Shown here: positions 1 through 12,400 of the stretch, in pieces
Layout of the letters: every line of letters begins with the position of its first letter
Position numbering within the stretch: position 1 is the stretch's first letter
Assembly: GCA_033026295.1 (NCBI GenBank)
Contig: CM065184.1
Coordinates: 12,961,501-13,025,500 of the forward strand
Length of the DNA: 64,000 nt
DNA from: Channa striata
Taxonomy: Eukaryota; Chordata; Actinopteri; Anabantiformes; Channidae
Direction of reading: 5' to 3'
Notes under the pieces: generated by a model
What the model was told of the DNA's origin: nothing
The model's database searches: none
The model's input: the letters and a program-made list of their open reading frames with translations, nothing else
Translations under genes and position numbers: made by a program

Positions 1-581
1 ATCTTATTTCTCAGCCTATATTGTTGGCTTATAGTCCGATGCGGTTTATATGTGACAAAATATATATTTCTTTTAAATTTTAGGCTTAAATTTTGCGCTC
101 TGGGTAATTATAAATGCTAGAAGGTAGGCATTTTTAACAAAGACATAAGGTGTGACTCAGATGAAATAAAATGAACAGGGGATGTAGACAGATGTCAGTA
201 ACCTCAGTCACTGTTTTATCAAGACAACAGTCAACAATCATACGTGTGGGCAGAACATGAGTATAGACAGCTTTTGGAATAGGATGTGATAGGACCAAAT
301 TGTAGAAGGCTTGTTCACAGCAGCAAACATTGTTCTTTTTCCAAATGTGAGGCTTATTCATGTAAGCTGGCGTGAACAATACCATACTATACTCTAACAA
401 TTCTCTAAAGCTGGAGCAGCTCCACAGATTTAGTCAGCATTTAGTTTATTGTTTATACCAATCCTACCCTACTCTGACATGTAAAAAAAAATCCCAAGAA
501 CTTCTTAACCATTTCTTAAGGTTGCTGTGACAGAGTGGCAAAATGTCATAAAGTTGTGGTTTTGTCTGTTTCAGAGCTTAC

Positions 582-1911
582 CTACTACCTGAAGCAGTTC
601 TGCAGTGCTGATCTGTGTGTCACTGATGCTGACAGTCTCCTCTTGCCTTACTTCTCCTAATAGGAAGCCCTCCTGTGTAAACACATTTTGATAAAATTGC
701 AATTAGGACATTTAAAAAAAAAAACAACAAACATAAAAAATGGTCCATTAATCAATTTGACTCAGACAGCAACACCTTTAATAAATGCACTGAGCAAAAA
801 TGTGAAATATTTCTACACTACAGCTTCTCGATTTTAGTGTTTGCTACTGTCTGTCAAACTGCCAAACAAAACATGCTCTTATTAAGACCTGCCACATAAT
901 ACTACTAATAATAATGTCATGTGAATATTCTGTATTAAAGAATGTTAATCATCACAATTAAGACATCGATAAAATTGAGGGTTTTTTTCAGTATTTATTT
1001 CACTTAGAGGTGACATCAGTGCCACTTTGCTCCTTCTGTTCATGTGAGGAATGCAGAAAATCTTGTCACAATCAGCAGAAACCAGAAATCTTTTTAAGTC
1101 TTGTCAAAGGAAGAGATGTAAACAGTGCTAACGTCTACTTAGTTTGGTTTCATATCTCATATCCCATGAGAACACATCTTTGTAAGCACCTCCTGATTTG
1201 ATTTGTACAGGATCAAAGCCAAAAAAAGGAAATAGTTTTTACGCATGTCACTTAGACTTTACTGATTTAAATACAATTAACATTAGCCAGGTGGCTAACA
1301 GGCTGACTTGATAATGCAGAAACGAGAAAACACAACCTGTCTGTGTTACTATGTTAAAAAATAACGACACTACCAGTTGATTTTTATTACACAGTAATTT
1401 GCTTTCAGATTCAGGTCGAGTTGACTGCACATCGGAGCAACACCGACATACGGAAGTCACTTAGCTTGGTAGTTTAGCAAAATGCTAACTAGCTAACTAC
1501 GGAGTATTTCCTGGAACTCAAACAACCACAGTAGACAATTCTTATATTTCCATATTTTTGGCTATTTTAGGTCATAACATACCTTAACGCGAAACACATG
1601 AATTATATAGTAGTTTTTAAATTACTAGTCCTGCCTTCGTGTTGCTGTAGCCTACACACTCTAAATCAGAGCTGCCGGTAAATAGACGGAACCAATACTA
1701 GCTTAGCAAGCAACAGGATGATGACACTGGAAAACAACATAAACTAAAGGCGTTGCTGAACGATCGGACAAATCACCGAGCCACGCACAATTACACAACC
1801 GCTGTACAACAGTCTGTCAACACCACCGTGAATACTTACATGATCCGAGTTGCTGTTGGCGCTGTGATAACACACAGAACTAAAAGTATAACCTGAAATG
1901 GATGCCGCCAT
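582..1911 (-). CDS. abraxas2: Abraxas2 (BRISC complex scaffold), 5' end only
   Basis: ABRAXAS2 (KIAA0157/FAM175B) is the scaffold of the cytoplasmic BRISC complex, which cleaves K63-linked ubiquitin through BRCC36. Two exons are visible on the minus strand. Exon 1 (1911 down to 1840, 24 codons, phase 0) begins MAASISGYTFS and ends at a consensus GTAAGT donor (1839-1834). Exon 2 (672 down to 582, 91 nt) follows a CAG acceptor, begins EGFLLGEVRQEE, continues VSISDTQIS, and ends at a GTAAGC donor in phase 1. Together they give the start of the MPN-like domain, and they match the N-terminus I recall for vertebrate ABRAXAS2. Exon 3 should begin with the EIHNHQP-type segment; I cannot find it in 1-581, so the gene continues beyond the left edge. 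The start codon lies head-to-head with eef1akmt2. The paralogue abraxas1 is less likely, given the N-terminal sequence and the neighbour. Confidence 0.88.
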
Positions 1912-2024
1912 GATGGAAACATCCCTATCAATCCCGTTGCCCCCCGCGATCGCAAGCACGCTCCTTCGACGTGAAGTATTCTGGGAACTGTAGGCGACAA
2001 CTTGACAGCCTCTTCCAGACCGGC
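1912..2024. promoter_or_regulatory. Bidirectional promoter between abraxas2 and eef1akmt2
   Basis: Only 113 bp separate the two divergent ATG codons. The interval is GC-richer than its flanks, has CpGs, and has no TATA box. It includes a minus-strand CTACAGTTCCCAGAATA element at 1977-1993. Head-to-head housekeeping pairs with such short spacers usually share one core promoter; that is an inference here. Confidence 0.7.
1977..1993 (-). promoter_or_regulatory. ZNF143/THAP11-type promoter element
   Basis: On the minus strand the bases read CTACAGTTCCCAGAATA. This is close to the vertebrate ACTACAATTCCCAGAATGC element bound by ZNF143 (Staf) and THAP11/HCFC1 at housekeeping and bidirectional promoters. 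It lies 66 bp upstream of the abraxas2 ATG and 32 bp upstream of the eef1akmt2 ATG. Confidence 0.55.
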
Positions 2025-5000
2025 ATGGAGAACGCCACAGACAGCACACATGGCAGTGGAAATACCTCGGACCCCGAGGAGGACAGACGCTCAGACAGCG
2101 ATTTTGGACCTTCGAAACTGGGAACGAAAGAATAGTAAGTGTGGCGATCTGACGCTAACCCTCATTTGTCATGGTCGGTGATTCTTGTCGGGTCACAGCT
2201 AGCATTACTGGACAATAACAAAGCTAACTCATATGCTAATTCAGTTAAAAACGACAGTATTCGTTAAATAATAGGACAATTATTCAAGTTAAAGTTTCTA
2301 TGGTGTGATGTTTTTCTATCAACGTGAACAAAAGAGAGATAGAAGCAAGACAACAGCCAATGGATTGCAATAATTCTATGATTATTTTCTTCCACAGCAC
2401 TTTGTTGAGAATCTAATATCTACTAACTTGTTCACCAATGTGTCATTTTTCTGCAGTTGGGAAAATGCTTACCAAAAAGAACTTGACACGTTCAAAGACA
2501 TTGGGGATGTTGGTGAGATATGGTAATTGTAGAGTTATTACACTTATTACTTGTGCAGAAATGTGATGATTTTCACGTTTACTTCATTTATTTTAACACT
2601 TTTTTTGTTTCAATCTCCTTATTAGGTTTGGTGAGGAAAGCATGAGCCGTGTGCTGCGATGGATGCACAAGGCCAAGATACCAGAAGATGCTGCCATTTT
2701 GGACATTGGCACTGGAAATGGGGCCCTCTTGGTTGAACTCGTAAGTAAAGTGAAATAAATCTTGACACCATTATAATATGAATTAGATGATCACCTCATT
2801 TTCAGGGTCAATTCACTACATGAATTTATTTAGAATAGAAAGTTCCAATCTGAATAGGTGCACTCCATTTGGTCATGCCGGTGTGCTGCTTGTTACTGGC
2901 ACCATGCTGGGTGGGTTTTGAAGTGCACCTAGTTTCTTCCCAGCCCCTTGTGTTTGTGTGATGGAAGAACCTGACCAGATACTGGCTGCATGGCTACCAC
3001 TATGTTATAGGGTTATGTTAAAATTATGTTTTGGTTGAGGTGGGATGAGCATTTAACTGTTGGTAAATGACAGCAATGACCAGATTCACTGAGAAGACTT
3101 TGCTAACAAGCAAGAATTGTGTTTTTGTATCAAGGCTAAGCATGGATACACAAATCTGATGGGTATAGATTATTCTCCAGCATCTGTGGAATTGGCCAGA
3201 AACGTGCTGCAGGCGGAGAACTTGGCAGATGTGACTGTTAAGGTGGGTGTAGTTAATCATTAGAATGTTAGGTGGCCACAGAGGCTACATCTGTTTACCT
3301 GTTTATTCTGATAGAAAATGACTTATTGGTAAGTATAGACTGATCACACACTTTCTGACTAAGTTGAAAGACATTTGAATTTTTGAGCAAATATTATATA
3401 ATACTGACATATAAATAGGATATGCCATATTGAAATGCTAGTCTTCAAAAAGGTTACACTTTTTTGTTGGTATAGGATATGAAAATTTGTAGAACATCAG
3501 CATAAGTTATATTCATCTGCAAAACTTTAACACACTCTGCTGTTGCAATATGATATTGCAGAATATTAGTGGATGCACTGCCATGCATCAATTGAAAGAG
3601 AATGGCTCTCCTTCATTCCTAAATTCAAATTATAAGATGTTCTTCATACTGTGAGCCAACATAGGCCTGGAGGTTAGACTAAAACTCTCCTGTATTTACT
3701 ATGTGGGAGAGACGGATGGGAGGAAGGTCCTGAAAGTAATGGAGGTCTGCCCACCATTCAGATTACCACCTCAGACTCCAAGTGAGTTGGCAGAATTTAA
3801 TACATCTACTGATTATGTGTGCTGGACAGTCGACAAGAAATGTGATGAATAGGTTTTCCTCTCCTGTGAGTATAATAAAGTTGGATATATGTTGTCCATA
3901 TAACACACCTATGATGGTGTGTACTTTGCTGGGCTGAAAGTCTGCCATTGAAGTCAATATTGACCTTAGCTGGACAGGGAGAGTACAGTGGTTTTTGTGA
4001 GCATGTGTATGTGAGAGAGAAAAGGTATGTTGGCATATTTTTCATATCTTCAAATATGCAGAATGCCAAAATAATTAGGGCAAATGAGCCCATGTTTTTG
4101 TGGATATTTAGGAGTTTGAGGAGCTCTATCCACACGATGATTATAAAGAGCTTTCTCATCATGTTTTCTCTTAGACTGTGTCATGCCCCATCTCCATTTA
4201 CATTAATCACTGTCACCTCTGCTTTGACAATTTCAAAAATTTTGGTCTTCAGATGATCTCCTTCATAAATTACTTAAATATTGTGACCCATGGTTTGTGA
4301 CTATGTGGCTCTTGAACTTGCCCGAGAGATCTGGTGTTCTGCCAGATAAAGGGGTCCTTTCACTCGTGGTATGGTAGGTCAGCAACCTCTGCTGTCATGT
4401 CTGCAGTTGCAGTTTAGTTTTAAATTGAACCAGTGAGGTAAAACATTTCATCTTAGCTGATGCTGAAAGATTTCTCTTGCGGTTCTATTTCACCCAACAT
4501 CTGAAATGTCAGACTAAATCTGGTGCCATATTGTTTTTTTGTCTTAAAAGGCTGATTGACAAATGTTTCATTAACCTCTCACTTTCTTTAATTTAGGAGA
4601 TGGATTTTTTAAAATGTCAAGGGGAGCTAAAAGATTTTGATGTGTGCATCGACAAAGGAACTTTTGATGCCATAAGTCTAAACCCTGAAAACACAGAGCA
4701 AGGCAAAAAACTCTATGTCCAAGCTCTTAAAGATTCTCTGAAGAACAAAGGATTCTTTGCCATCACTTCCTGCAATTGGACCAAAGAGCAACTGCTAGAC
4801 AGGTTTAGTGAAGGTAAGAAGTACTGAAATTAAACACTAATTGATTCTGTTGAACCTTGTTTATTTTTTAAGACCACTAATTATGACCATCCCCAATATG
4901 AAAATTGGGGAATATGCTTATGTGTACATAAGAAACCTGATTACTGAAAATCAAGTGAACGTGCAGCAGAGGAGTAATCTGATTTTTCATCTACTTCAGA

Positions 5001-6245
5001 CTTACTTTGGAAGCATGGCTCACAGATTTTAACAGTGACAGAATTTGCTGCTTCCTGGCGTTTTTGTACATGAGTTGGAGCTGGCAGTGTATAACAGAAA
5101 GAATGACTGACTGACTGAAACACACGCAAAAGGTTAATACATTGATCTGGGACAAATAGAAATTGCAAATTGGCACTTATTATGCTCTCCTGCATTATAT
5201 TTTAACAAAACACGGGTGTTTAATATTGGTGGGCTGCACACCTTGGCAACCATTGAATTAGATGCCACATAGCACACCAGTCTCTGCTGTTTTTTTGTAT
5301 CTGGATTGAACATAGAATGTGTATTCCTGTGATATAATCTGCTTATTAACTTAATATCTATCCAGATTAAAAATGTATTATAAAAATATATATAAAATAT
5401 AATATAATATATATATATATAATATAATATATAAAAAAACTAAAGCGATGTAATCCAAAAAGTATTTTATTCTGGTGTCAATATTTTTTAAACAACCACT
5501 TTTTACTTTTTGACATGTTTTGTAGCAAGAGGATGGTTTGCTCTATAGGATGTGTCTTCCACACCAAATAAATATATAGCTAAATGGAATGATTAAAAAG
5601 GAAAATGCCAAAATGCAGCTACAAATAAGAGGCACGTTGCTGTGTTCTAAATTGGTTAAATGGCTGGGGAACAGGACACTCTTTAAGGTGTGCATCAATG
5701 TACAGTTGTGTCTCCCTGGCATTTGCATTTATCTTTGTTGTTTCTGAATTTTTTTTGGGGGGTGACCAGACATCTGTCAAAACACAGACACAATTCCACA
5801 ACCATAACAGTTACCTGGCAGGTTGTTAAGCAGCAGGAAACAACAGCCTTGTAAAGTCTGAATTTCCATTACCTGACACTCTTCTCAGTGCAGTCACTCT
5901 GGGGAGCCTGCAGGGGGCCAAAGGGCCGTGAGAGCTCATCCGTCACGCTGACAGATAGTCTTTACTGGGCCCCAGGAAGCTGTACAGATGGTGGATGGAT
6001 AGTTCTTTACTCCCAGTTCTTCTCGTAACCCCTCAGTCCACAAGAAAAGACTCTAGACAGTGTGTGTGTGTTTCAGTCAGTATATTAATAAAGGGTAGTG
6101 TGCATATTGCTTATTTTTAACTGGCATCTCTCTCTGTTGCCTCACAGGATTTGAGTTTGTACAGGAGTTACCTACGCCCAGTTTCCAGTTTGGAGGCAAG
6201 ACGGGTAATAGCGTGTCAGCACTCATCTTCAAGCGAGTTCATTGA
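2025..6245 (+). CDS. eef1akmt2: EEF1A lysine methyltransferase 2 (METTL10)
   Basis: This is a SAM-dependent class I methyltransferase; the human enzyme modifies a lysine of translation factor eEF1A (Lys318). Six exons join cleanly: 2025-2134, 2457-2522, 2626-2740, 3135-3242, 4597-4813 and 6148-6245 (phases 2, 2, 0, 0, 1, stop), giving 237 aa. After an acidic N-terminal tail (residues 1-30) comes the YWENAYQKELDTF segment, then GEIWFGEESM (56-65). SAM motif I is LDIGTGNG (84-91), with the acidic loop IDYSPAS (108-114). CIDKGTFDAISLNP (150-163) and ITSCNWTKEQL (190-200) are family signatures, and the C-terminus is FGGKTGNSVSALIF. All key motifs are present. The ATG at 2025 is chosen because it starts the exon-1 frame 113 bp from the divergent abraxas2 start. 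The last residues after KRV differ from human, which is normal for the tail. Confidence 0.95.
5390..5442. repeat. AT-rich simple repeat in eef1akmt2 intron 5
   Basis: This is an almost pure run of TATA/ATAATATA steps within the last intron. It is low-complexity sequence with no other signal. Confidence 0.8.
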
Positions 6246-6331
6246 TTCATTTCCCATGAGGATATTACTTTTTTCTTGTCCCATCAAGCCTGGACTTTTT
6301 GTATTTTATCTGTGTATGTCACATTTTTTAA

Positions 6332-6337
6332 AATAAA
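6332..6337 (+). terminator. eef1akmt2 polyadenylation signal
   Basis: A canonical AATAAA lies 87 bp after the eef1akmt2 stop codon, which would give a very short 3' UTR. A T-rich stretch follows. Later AATAAA copies in this AT-rich DNA (for example near 6650 and 6858) could be alternative sites. Confidence 0.6.
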
Positions 6338-6929
6338 AGATATGATTATATGTTTTTCTTTTTTATAGACTTTGTTCTTGTAATAAAGCAGATGTATAGT
6401 ATAATTGATTATTTTAATTGCAGTTTCAAGGTTGTTTTTTTAGATTAATAATGTTTTTTTCTTATTGGAACGTGCTAAACAATATCCCATAGCATTTCAG
6501 TAATAATAATTAATTATTTTTCTACTATATAAAGGATTACTTTTTAATACTTTTTCTTTTTGTTGCAATCAAACCTACAACTTGTCACTGTAGATTATTA
6601 ATCTTATATTGAAGGTGTTTTAATGTTTAATATAACTAGTTTAAAAGGCTGAACAATAAAACCAGCTGATAAAAGGCTAGGACAGTTTGATTTTGGATAT
6701 TACAAAACCACTATGGAAAGCGGGGATAGTAGAACATGTCAATCAATGTAGGACAGAGGCAAGATAATGGAACATTTATGAGTTTATTTACGTTATAAAT
6801 GGTGCTAAAACTTTGGGATTACTTGGGCTTGTGCCAAAGAAAAAACAGTTTATAAAATAAAGCAGGGCTTGACTACTCTCCTTAAACCAGAGGGGAATGA
6901 ATTGCTAAATGGTTTGCACATATATTCCA

Positions 6930-7165
6930 CTTTTCTACCTTACTGCTTCCCATAGCACTTTACACTGCTACTCATTCACACTCTCAGTCTCTCTCTCTCA
7001 CACACACCCTGATGTTGTAACAGCTATGCAGCTGGCCTGCCCTCACCAGGGGCACCTAATTTGGGGTTTAGTATCTTGCTCATGGAGACTTCAAAACGTG
7101 ACCGAAGGAGCCAAAACTCAAACCAACAACCCTGGGATTGGTGGATAACTGGGCTGCTTAATTAG
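6930..7165 (+). repeat. Decayed teleost interspersed repeat
   Basis: The text reads as a worn copy of a repeat common between teleost genes. It has 'cactttacactgc', then 'attcacactc', then 'caggggcacctaatttgggg', 'tagtatcttgctcatgga' and 'aaccaacaaccctgggattg', ending 'ggataactgggctgct'. The phrase order matches that repeat as I recall it (small SINE or MITE-like, non-coding). Family assignment would need a Repbase/Dfam comparison. The 79-aa open frame across it is not a gene. Confidence 0.6.
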
Positions 7166-7689
7166 CCACAGTTGCTAGCTACTTCATTAAGTACATCTGT
7201 ACGATCGAATGCAATTCAGCACAGTACCTCTGCCATGCATTTTACATTTTAGTTCTCTGAGTTGTAATTTCTAAGTTTTTAAGTTGAAACTGTCAGAAAG
7301 CTGATATAGCTATGTATTTAATATTAATATTTAATAATTAAATATTTTACCTCTGCTTTTACATGACTGGTCCTTGTAACATCTGGGATCATTAAGGGAC
7401 TTTCATAAGTGAACTCTTCAACCTTCACCTGCTGACAATTGTTTGACCATAATGTTGCTTTCCTGAGGCTGTTTGTGTTAAAAGATCAGCCAGACAATGA
7501 TTGTGTAAAGTGTATTCTCTATTGCAAAGAAAATATATTTTTGTAGTGAAAATTTTCCCTGTACAATAAGTCATCGTTAAACACCTCAAAGGATTTCATG
7601 GAACCTGTTGTGAGTCCTGACCCACTGCTCTCTCCCACCAGGTAGCTAATTGCATCCATCTTTCATGCCATGTGAAAAATAGCCCCTGC

Positions 7690-7915
7690 CTAATTGGCTA
7701 AACTGGAAACCAGCAGAACATGGGGTCCTGAGGACCATAATTAAAAACTTCTAACATATTGAATAAATAAAAGGCCATGGCAACTTCAAGCAGAGGAGCT
7801 TGTCTGCCATTTCCTTTCTCAATGGAATCATTAATAACTGCAAAGCCCTGGGTCCTAATTGCAAGCCAGGCCAGTGGCCCAATGGGAGCCACTAATGTTG
7901 AGGCATGCTGTTGAG
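7690..7915. promoter_or_regulatory. Candidate conserved non-coding element
   Basis: This is a compositionally even block with homeodomain-like cores (CTAATTGGC, CATAATTA, CATTAATAA, CCTAATTGC) next to GC-containing half-palindromes. It stands out from the repeat-worn sequence on both sides and lies about 1.4 kb upstream of the presumed fam53b first exon. Enhancer function is inference from sequence texture only. Confidence 0.3.
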
Positions 7916-9207
7916 TAAACACATGCAAGCTTTACAAGAATTACTGACTGGAATTTTACAAGGCAGTCTGGATATCCTGCCTGGATGTGCATACTGTGCC
8001 CACAACTCTCAGAGAATTTCCCATGAAGCTCTAGTTCTGTTGAATACTGTCTCCTTTGTCAACATTCACTCACCCGGTCTTTACTGGGCAACTTTTTTAA
8101 AGTCTTGATTGTGTCACACTATTTTTAGAATTTAAAATGCGCTGAAATACTTTCTTTGATATATTGACCTACTCATTTCCCATGCACTGATGCTGAGAGT
8201 TTTTCCATAGCTGTGGATACTGCACTGTTATAGTAATATAATTAGCATTCAGAAAAATCGTTACTTGTAGAGAGCTGATTAAAAGCTAATGGTAGAATCC
8301 AGTAGATATTAATATCTAGGCTAATAGGGATTGCAGTAATGTGCTCAGCTGACTGTTACAGACATGTCTCTGAAAATTTGAAACAGTGATTATATCTTGA
8401 CCTTTTCTTATACATGTTGGTGCTGTCCACCATGAAGAAAAAACACAAGCCTGTGGATCTTGTTGGGTTAAATTGAACTGCACTGTACATTTACTACCGT
8501 CAGCAGTTCCACGGCTGTCGGGTTGGCACATGTTTGAAGCTACACTTTTATTCCACTCATAATGTTAACCTATATGGTTTTCGACTTGATGCCATAACCC
8601 ACTGGCTGCCCTACCAGCATGAATACCTCGCTTTCATTATAACCTCTCAAGTGTGATACTGCAAATATTTATGTTTTTTTTCACCCCATCTCCCTGGAAA
8701 AACGTTTGAAGATCTTCTAATAGGACTGATTGAATTACTTCACCATGTTGAAGTGAAGTTTTCCATTGCATGAGACATAATGTGGAAGTGGGAAAGCATT
8801 TCTGCCTTTTCAATACAAACTACTGTGTCCAAAGCAATTTTGAATACATATTTCATTGTTTTAAGTGAAGTGCAATTTATAAGAGAATAAGCAAGAGGAT
8901 ACATATATGTAGTAGACACTTTTGTTTAAGCAATTTATGTGAATGTTTCTTTTTTTTGGTCGTTTTGAGATGCTGACATCTGCCACTTTAACATGAATGA
9001 AAAACATAGTAAGACGAAGCAGCAGCAGTGTTGTAAATGCCTGGGAGGACCACTGCGGAGCATACCAACTCAGAGGGGTGCCGAGATTGTTGTAAATAAA
9101 TCTTTACGCTCTATGTGAGCATACACTTTAGAGTTTCATTGATACAGCTAAATATTTGTTTGTTACATATGTAACTGTGTAGTAAATATGTATTCCCGTC
9201 GGTCAAC

Positions 9208-9470
9208 ATGATTGAAGCCCATCATTGTTCCATCGCTCGCCCACCTCTCGTCGACGCCGTTGGTCTGCACGCGGATATAGTTACAATCAAGGCGGACGGC
9301 GGAGCGCAGCAGCGGGCGCTCAGCTGCGCGCAGTCCTGCTCAGTCCTGCTCAGTCCTGCGGCGGGGACGCTGAACCTGGGGGGGCAGCCACCGTGAGAAA
9401 CTTTAGTGGTTTTTCTGCTCGCCTTTTGTTGAAGATGACCTAACCTCCGAAAGAGCCTCTGCCGGCCAGG
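9208..9470 (+). promoter_or_regulatory. fam53b: Probable fam53b promoter and non-coding first exon
   Basis: A sharp CpG-rich island sits in AT-rich surroundings. It contains several GCGCAGC-type runs and ends at a possible CAG|GTAGTA donor (exon end 9470). Vertebrate FAM53B usually has a non-coding first exon before the exon with the ATG, and this is the only GC-rich island between eef1akmt2 and the first coding exon. The short ORFs on both strands look like products of GC content. The exact start site cannot be read. Confidence 0.5.
9331..9360 (+). repeat. 10-bp tandem repeat, three copies
   Basis: The unit CAGTCCTGCT occurs twice, followed by CAGTCCTGCG, inside the presumed fam53b 5' exon. 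Confidence 0.85.
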
Positions 9471-12400
9471 TAGTAGGGCACTTGTTAACACACATGCTTA
9501 TGATAGGCGCGTATCATCATGTTTCTTGTTTCACTGGTTCACTTTGTCTGCTCATGCTGGGCTTCCTCTGTGACTCCAACCACTGGATGACAGCATTGTT
9601 AGGTTACTAAGGGGCACAAAGAAAACCTCTTTTTAAAAAAAGAAATGACAGTCTTTGCTGCTTTTACACCAGATCTGACCCAAACAAAGTGCAGCTGGCC
9701 AATAATGTGCCACTTTATGCATGTCACTTATTGAATGGAATGTAGTTGGTGCAACACTTGTGCACCAAACCCAGTTTCCTAGTCAATCTTGTTAGTGTGT
9801 GTGTCTGTTTGCTCGGCCAGGGTGACCAACCTGTTGCTGCATGAAATGCTTGTGCTTTCAGAGGGGGCTGCACAAACGTTGTGTGGGCTGCAAAACTCCC
9901 CTTTGTGAACCATGGTAGTGAAACTCAGGCTGTCGTGAAGTACAGTACCTGCAGATAGATGGAGAGGCAGTGTGGTTGTTCTGCAACGTGTATTGACACA
10001 CAGCTCCTCACCACAATCTGAGCAAAGACCTTTAAGTTTCAGTGCTTTGAGTCATAAGACCTGCTTTCAGATTTCTTGTCATCCTCACCACACATTTTGG
10101 GTTTTGTTTTTGCTCTTGATGTAGTGATCTTAGTTATAGTTGCTTACTCTGTTATTTTCTGGATGTAGTTCAAAAGAGAAGGTGATTTTTTTTTAAAGCT
10201 GAAAAGACATTGAAACTATGAGTCACTTCCTCAATTTTGTTTCTGTTTTTAGAGGAAAGATGCAAGGCTGCATCCATGTCCAAAAAAATATACATATTTC
10301 TGTGCTCAGTCATATCTGCTAAATTTATGGTATATTAATAAATCTGAAACCAAGCTTACCCCCACAGAGAATTGATGAGGACATTTATAAAATAAATCTC
10401 TTATATGCATGCATACAGAAGAGTCAGATGATTGTAGCTATAAAAGTATCAGTGGCTGTGTTTAATTATAGAACAGGGTTTATGATCATTTTGCAACTAC
10501 TTTATTGCTTTATTAGTTCAAAATGAAAGCCTCTTACTTAGAAATGTGGAGCACAGTGAAAACCAGTGTTGCTTCCATGTCTTTGTGGCGTAGGAATTAA
10601 CTGTTGGTGCTTATGTTTTGCCCTTTCTAATATTACACAACGGTTAGTTGATTTTTTTGTGGACATCATAAACATGTTTGGTGCTAGCCGGTGCACTCCA
10701 ATTGAAATTCCCTGAAAATCTGTCTTTGTGCCACTATGGAAGCAGTTTTTCTTCACTTTGAGTGATGAGTAGCTAGTTTGGTTGGCACACAAACGGGGTT
10801 TGTCAGCAGTTGTTTCAAAGATTGCGATCATAAATTACACAATGCAAGGTGTAGGTGAAGTTCAGGTTCAATGTGAAACAGAAAGCTGGACCAAGATTTA
10901 ATCACATACCAGCTCCAGTATCTAATTACACGGGAGTTGCAGATAAGGGTGCCATTTGAAATACTAAGCTCAGAGAAAAACTGTTGGGATCAGTAAATTT
11001 GCCGTTTGCTGTACCTACTGAGCAATTTTTTTTCTGAACTAGTGCCAAAGTTTGAGTTTAAGAACTTGAAACATATGTTTTTTTCCTTCATCAAACAAAA
11101 GAAAGTTATTTCTTCCTACAGTGCACAAAAGTGTTTGATACTTCCTTGACACAAATAAGCCATAGAAGAAATTTGTGTAAACATGCACTAAAACTAGACT
11201 AGAAGTTTTCAACCAGCAAGTAATATAGTGTAATAACTTTGCTACTAATAACTTTTTCTTTGTAATCTTTTCAGCGTAGCAAGTTTTGATATACTGCAAT
11301 TATAATGAACAACCGTATTTGTTCGACTTGTTTTTTAACGTACAGTTGTAATTTATGGAAGCAATTAAGGCCGGTGGGGTTTTTTTTTTTTTTAAAGGGG
11401 ATCGCTCTGCGCTCTAGTGTGTGCTTAAGACGCGCACATTTGCACCGTCTTTGTGTTGCATGCAAAAGGCCCTATTAGAGCTCCATTCTGTCAGTGGGCA
11501 GCTGTGTGCTAAGCAAGCCACTGGTCCATTCTCAGTCTGTGTGTACAGCTCTCACTCAGTCCACACACTAATGCACATGCTGCCAGTTTCTCTCTTTCCC
11601 TTTCTCTATATTTCAGCTTCACTTTTTAGCTGTTTTTCTCTTGTTTTTGTCTTTTTGCTCCTCTAATGAAATGGCTCGCCTCCCTTCAGTCGTTCTCCGG
11701 CCTGAGGCATTATGTAGAACCACCAGAAAAGGACTGTTAGCCGTGCCTGTCTGTGTCTCCATGTTATACTCTATGGACTTCAGAAGCTTCCCTTTCTTTT
11801 TCGTGATCTGCAGTCATAACTGCCGCTGCTTCACAGCCACTGAAACTCACCACATCTCTAGGGAGTAAATTGTGTATTTGTTGCTGTCACTCCTCTGTGT
11901 GTATATCCCTTTCTCATTAACATGGTAGATTTGTTAGTCTGGTGTCCTGACGCCCACAAAGCCAAAGACTGCAGCTAAAAAGAAAAAAGGCTTTTCTACA
12001 TGCACCAGGGAGGCATTCCCCCAACCCCCCCAACACCAAGCTCTACTTAGATTTGAGAGACATTTTGGGATGTAATAGCTTTAAACATGTCACACTGTGG
12101 CATTTTTGAATTTCATTTGGCACACCTTGCTAAATCTAATGTAATTTAATACGAGTGTCTACAGAACTGTTTTCATTATTTATTCCATTCTTGCCTATTT
12201 TATTGGGATGAATGGAATAATGTATAAAACAAAGTAAGTTTAGTATAGCTGGTTGCTTCTCAAACAAGTGACTCTGTGCCTGCAGGGTTTTAGTTTTATC
12301 TGTGTCTGAAAAAACACTTCACTTGTGTTACTCGGTTTGTTTCCACATCACATGTCTAAGGGTATTAAATTGTTGCATACAAAGCCTGTGTTCTTCTATG

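Noticed and set aside
1744..2051. Longer minus-strand ORFs (101 and 71 codons) over the abraxas2 start
   Set aside because: The 101-codon frame reads through the exon 1 donor into intron 1 and extends upstream past the accepted start; the 71-codon frame is out of frame. The accepted start at 1911 gives the family N-terminus.
9222..9491. Overlapping short ORFs on both strands in the CpG island
   Set aside because: Stop codons are rare in GC-rich DNA. The island fits a non-coding first exon of fam53b better than a gene.
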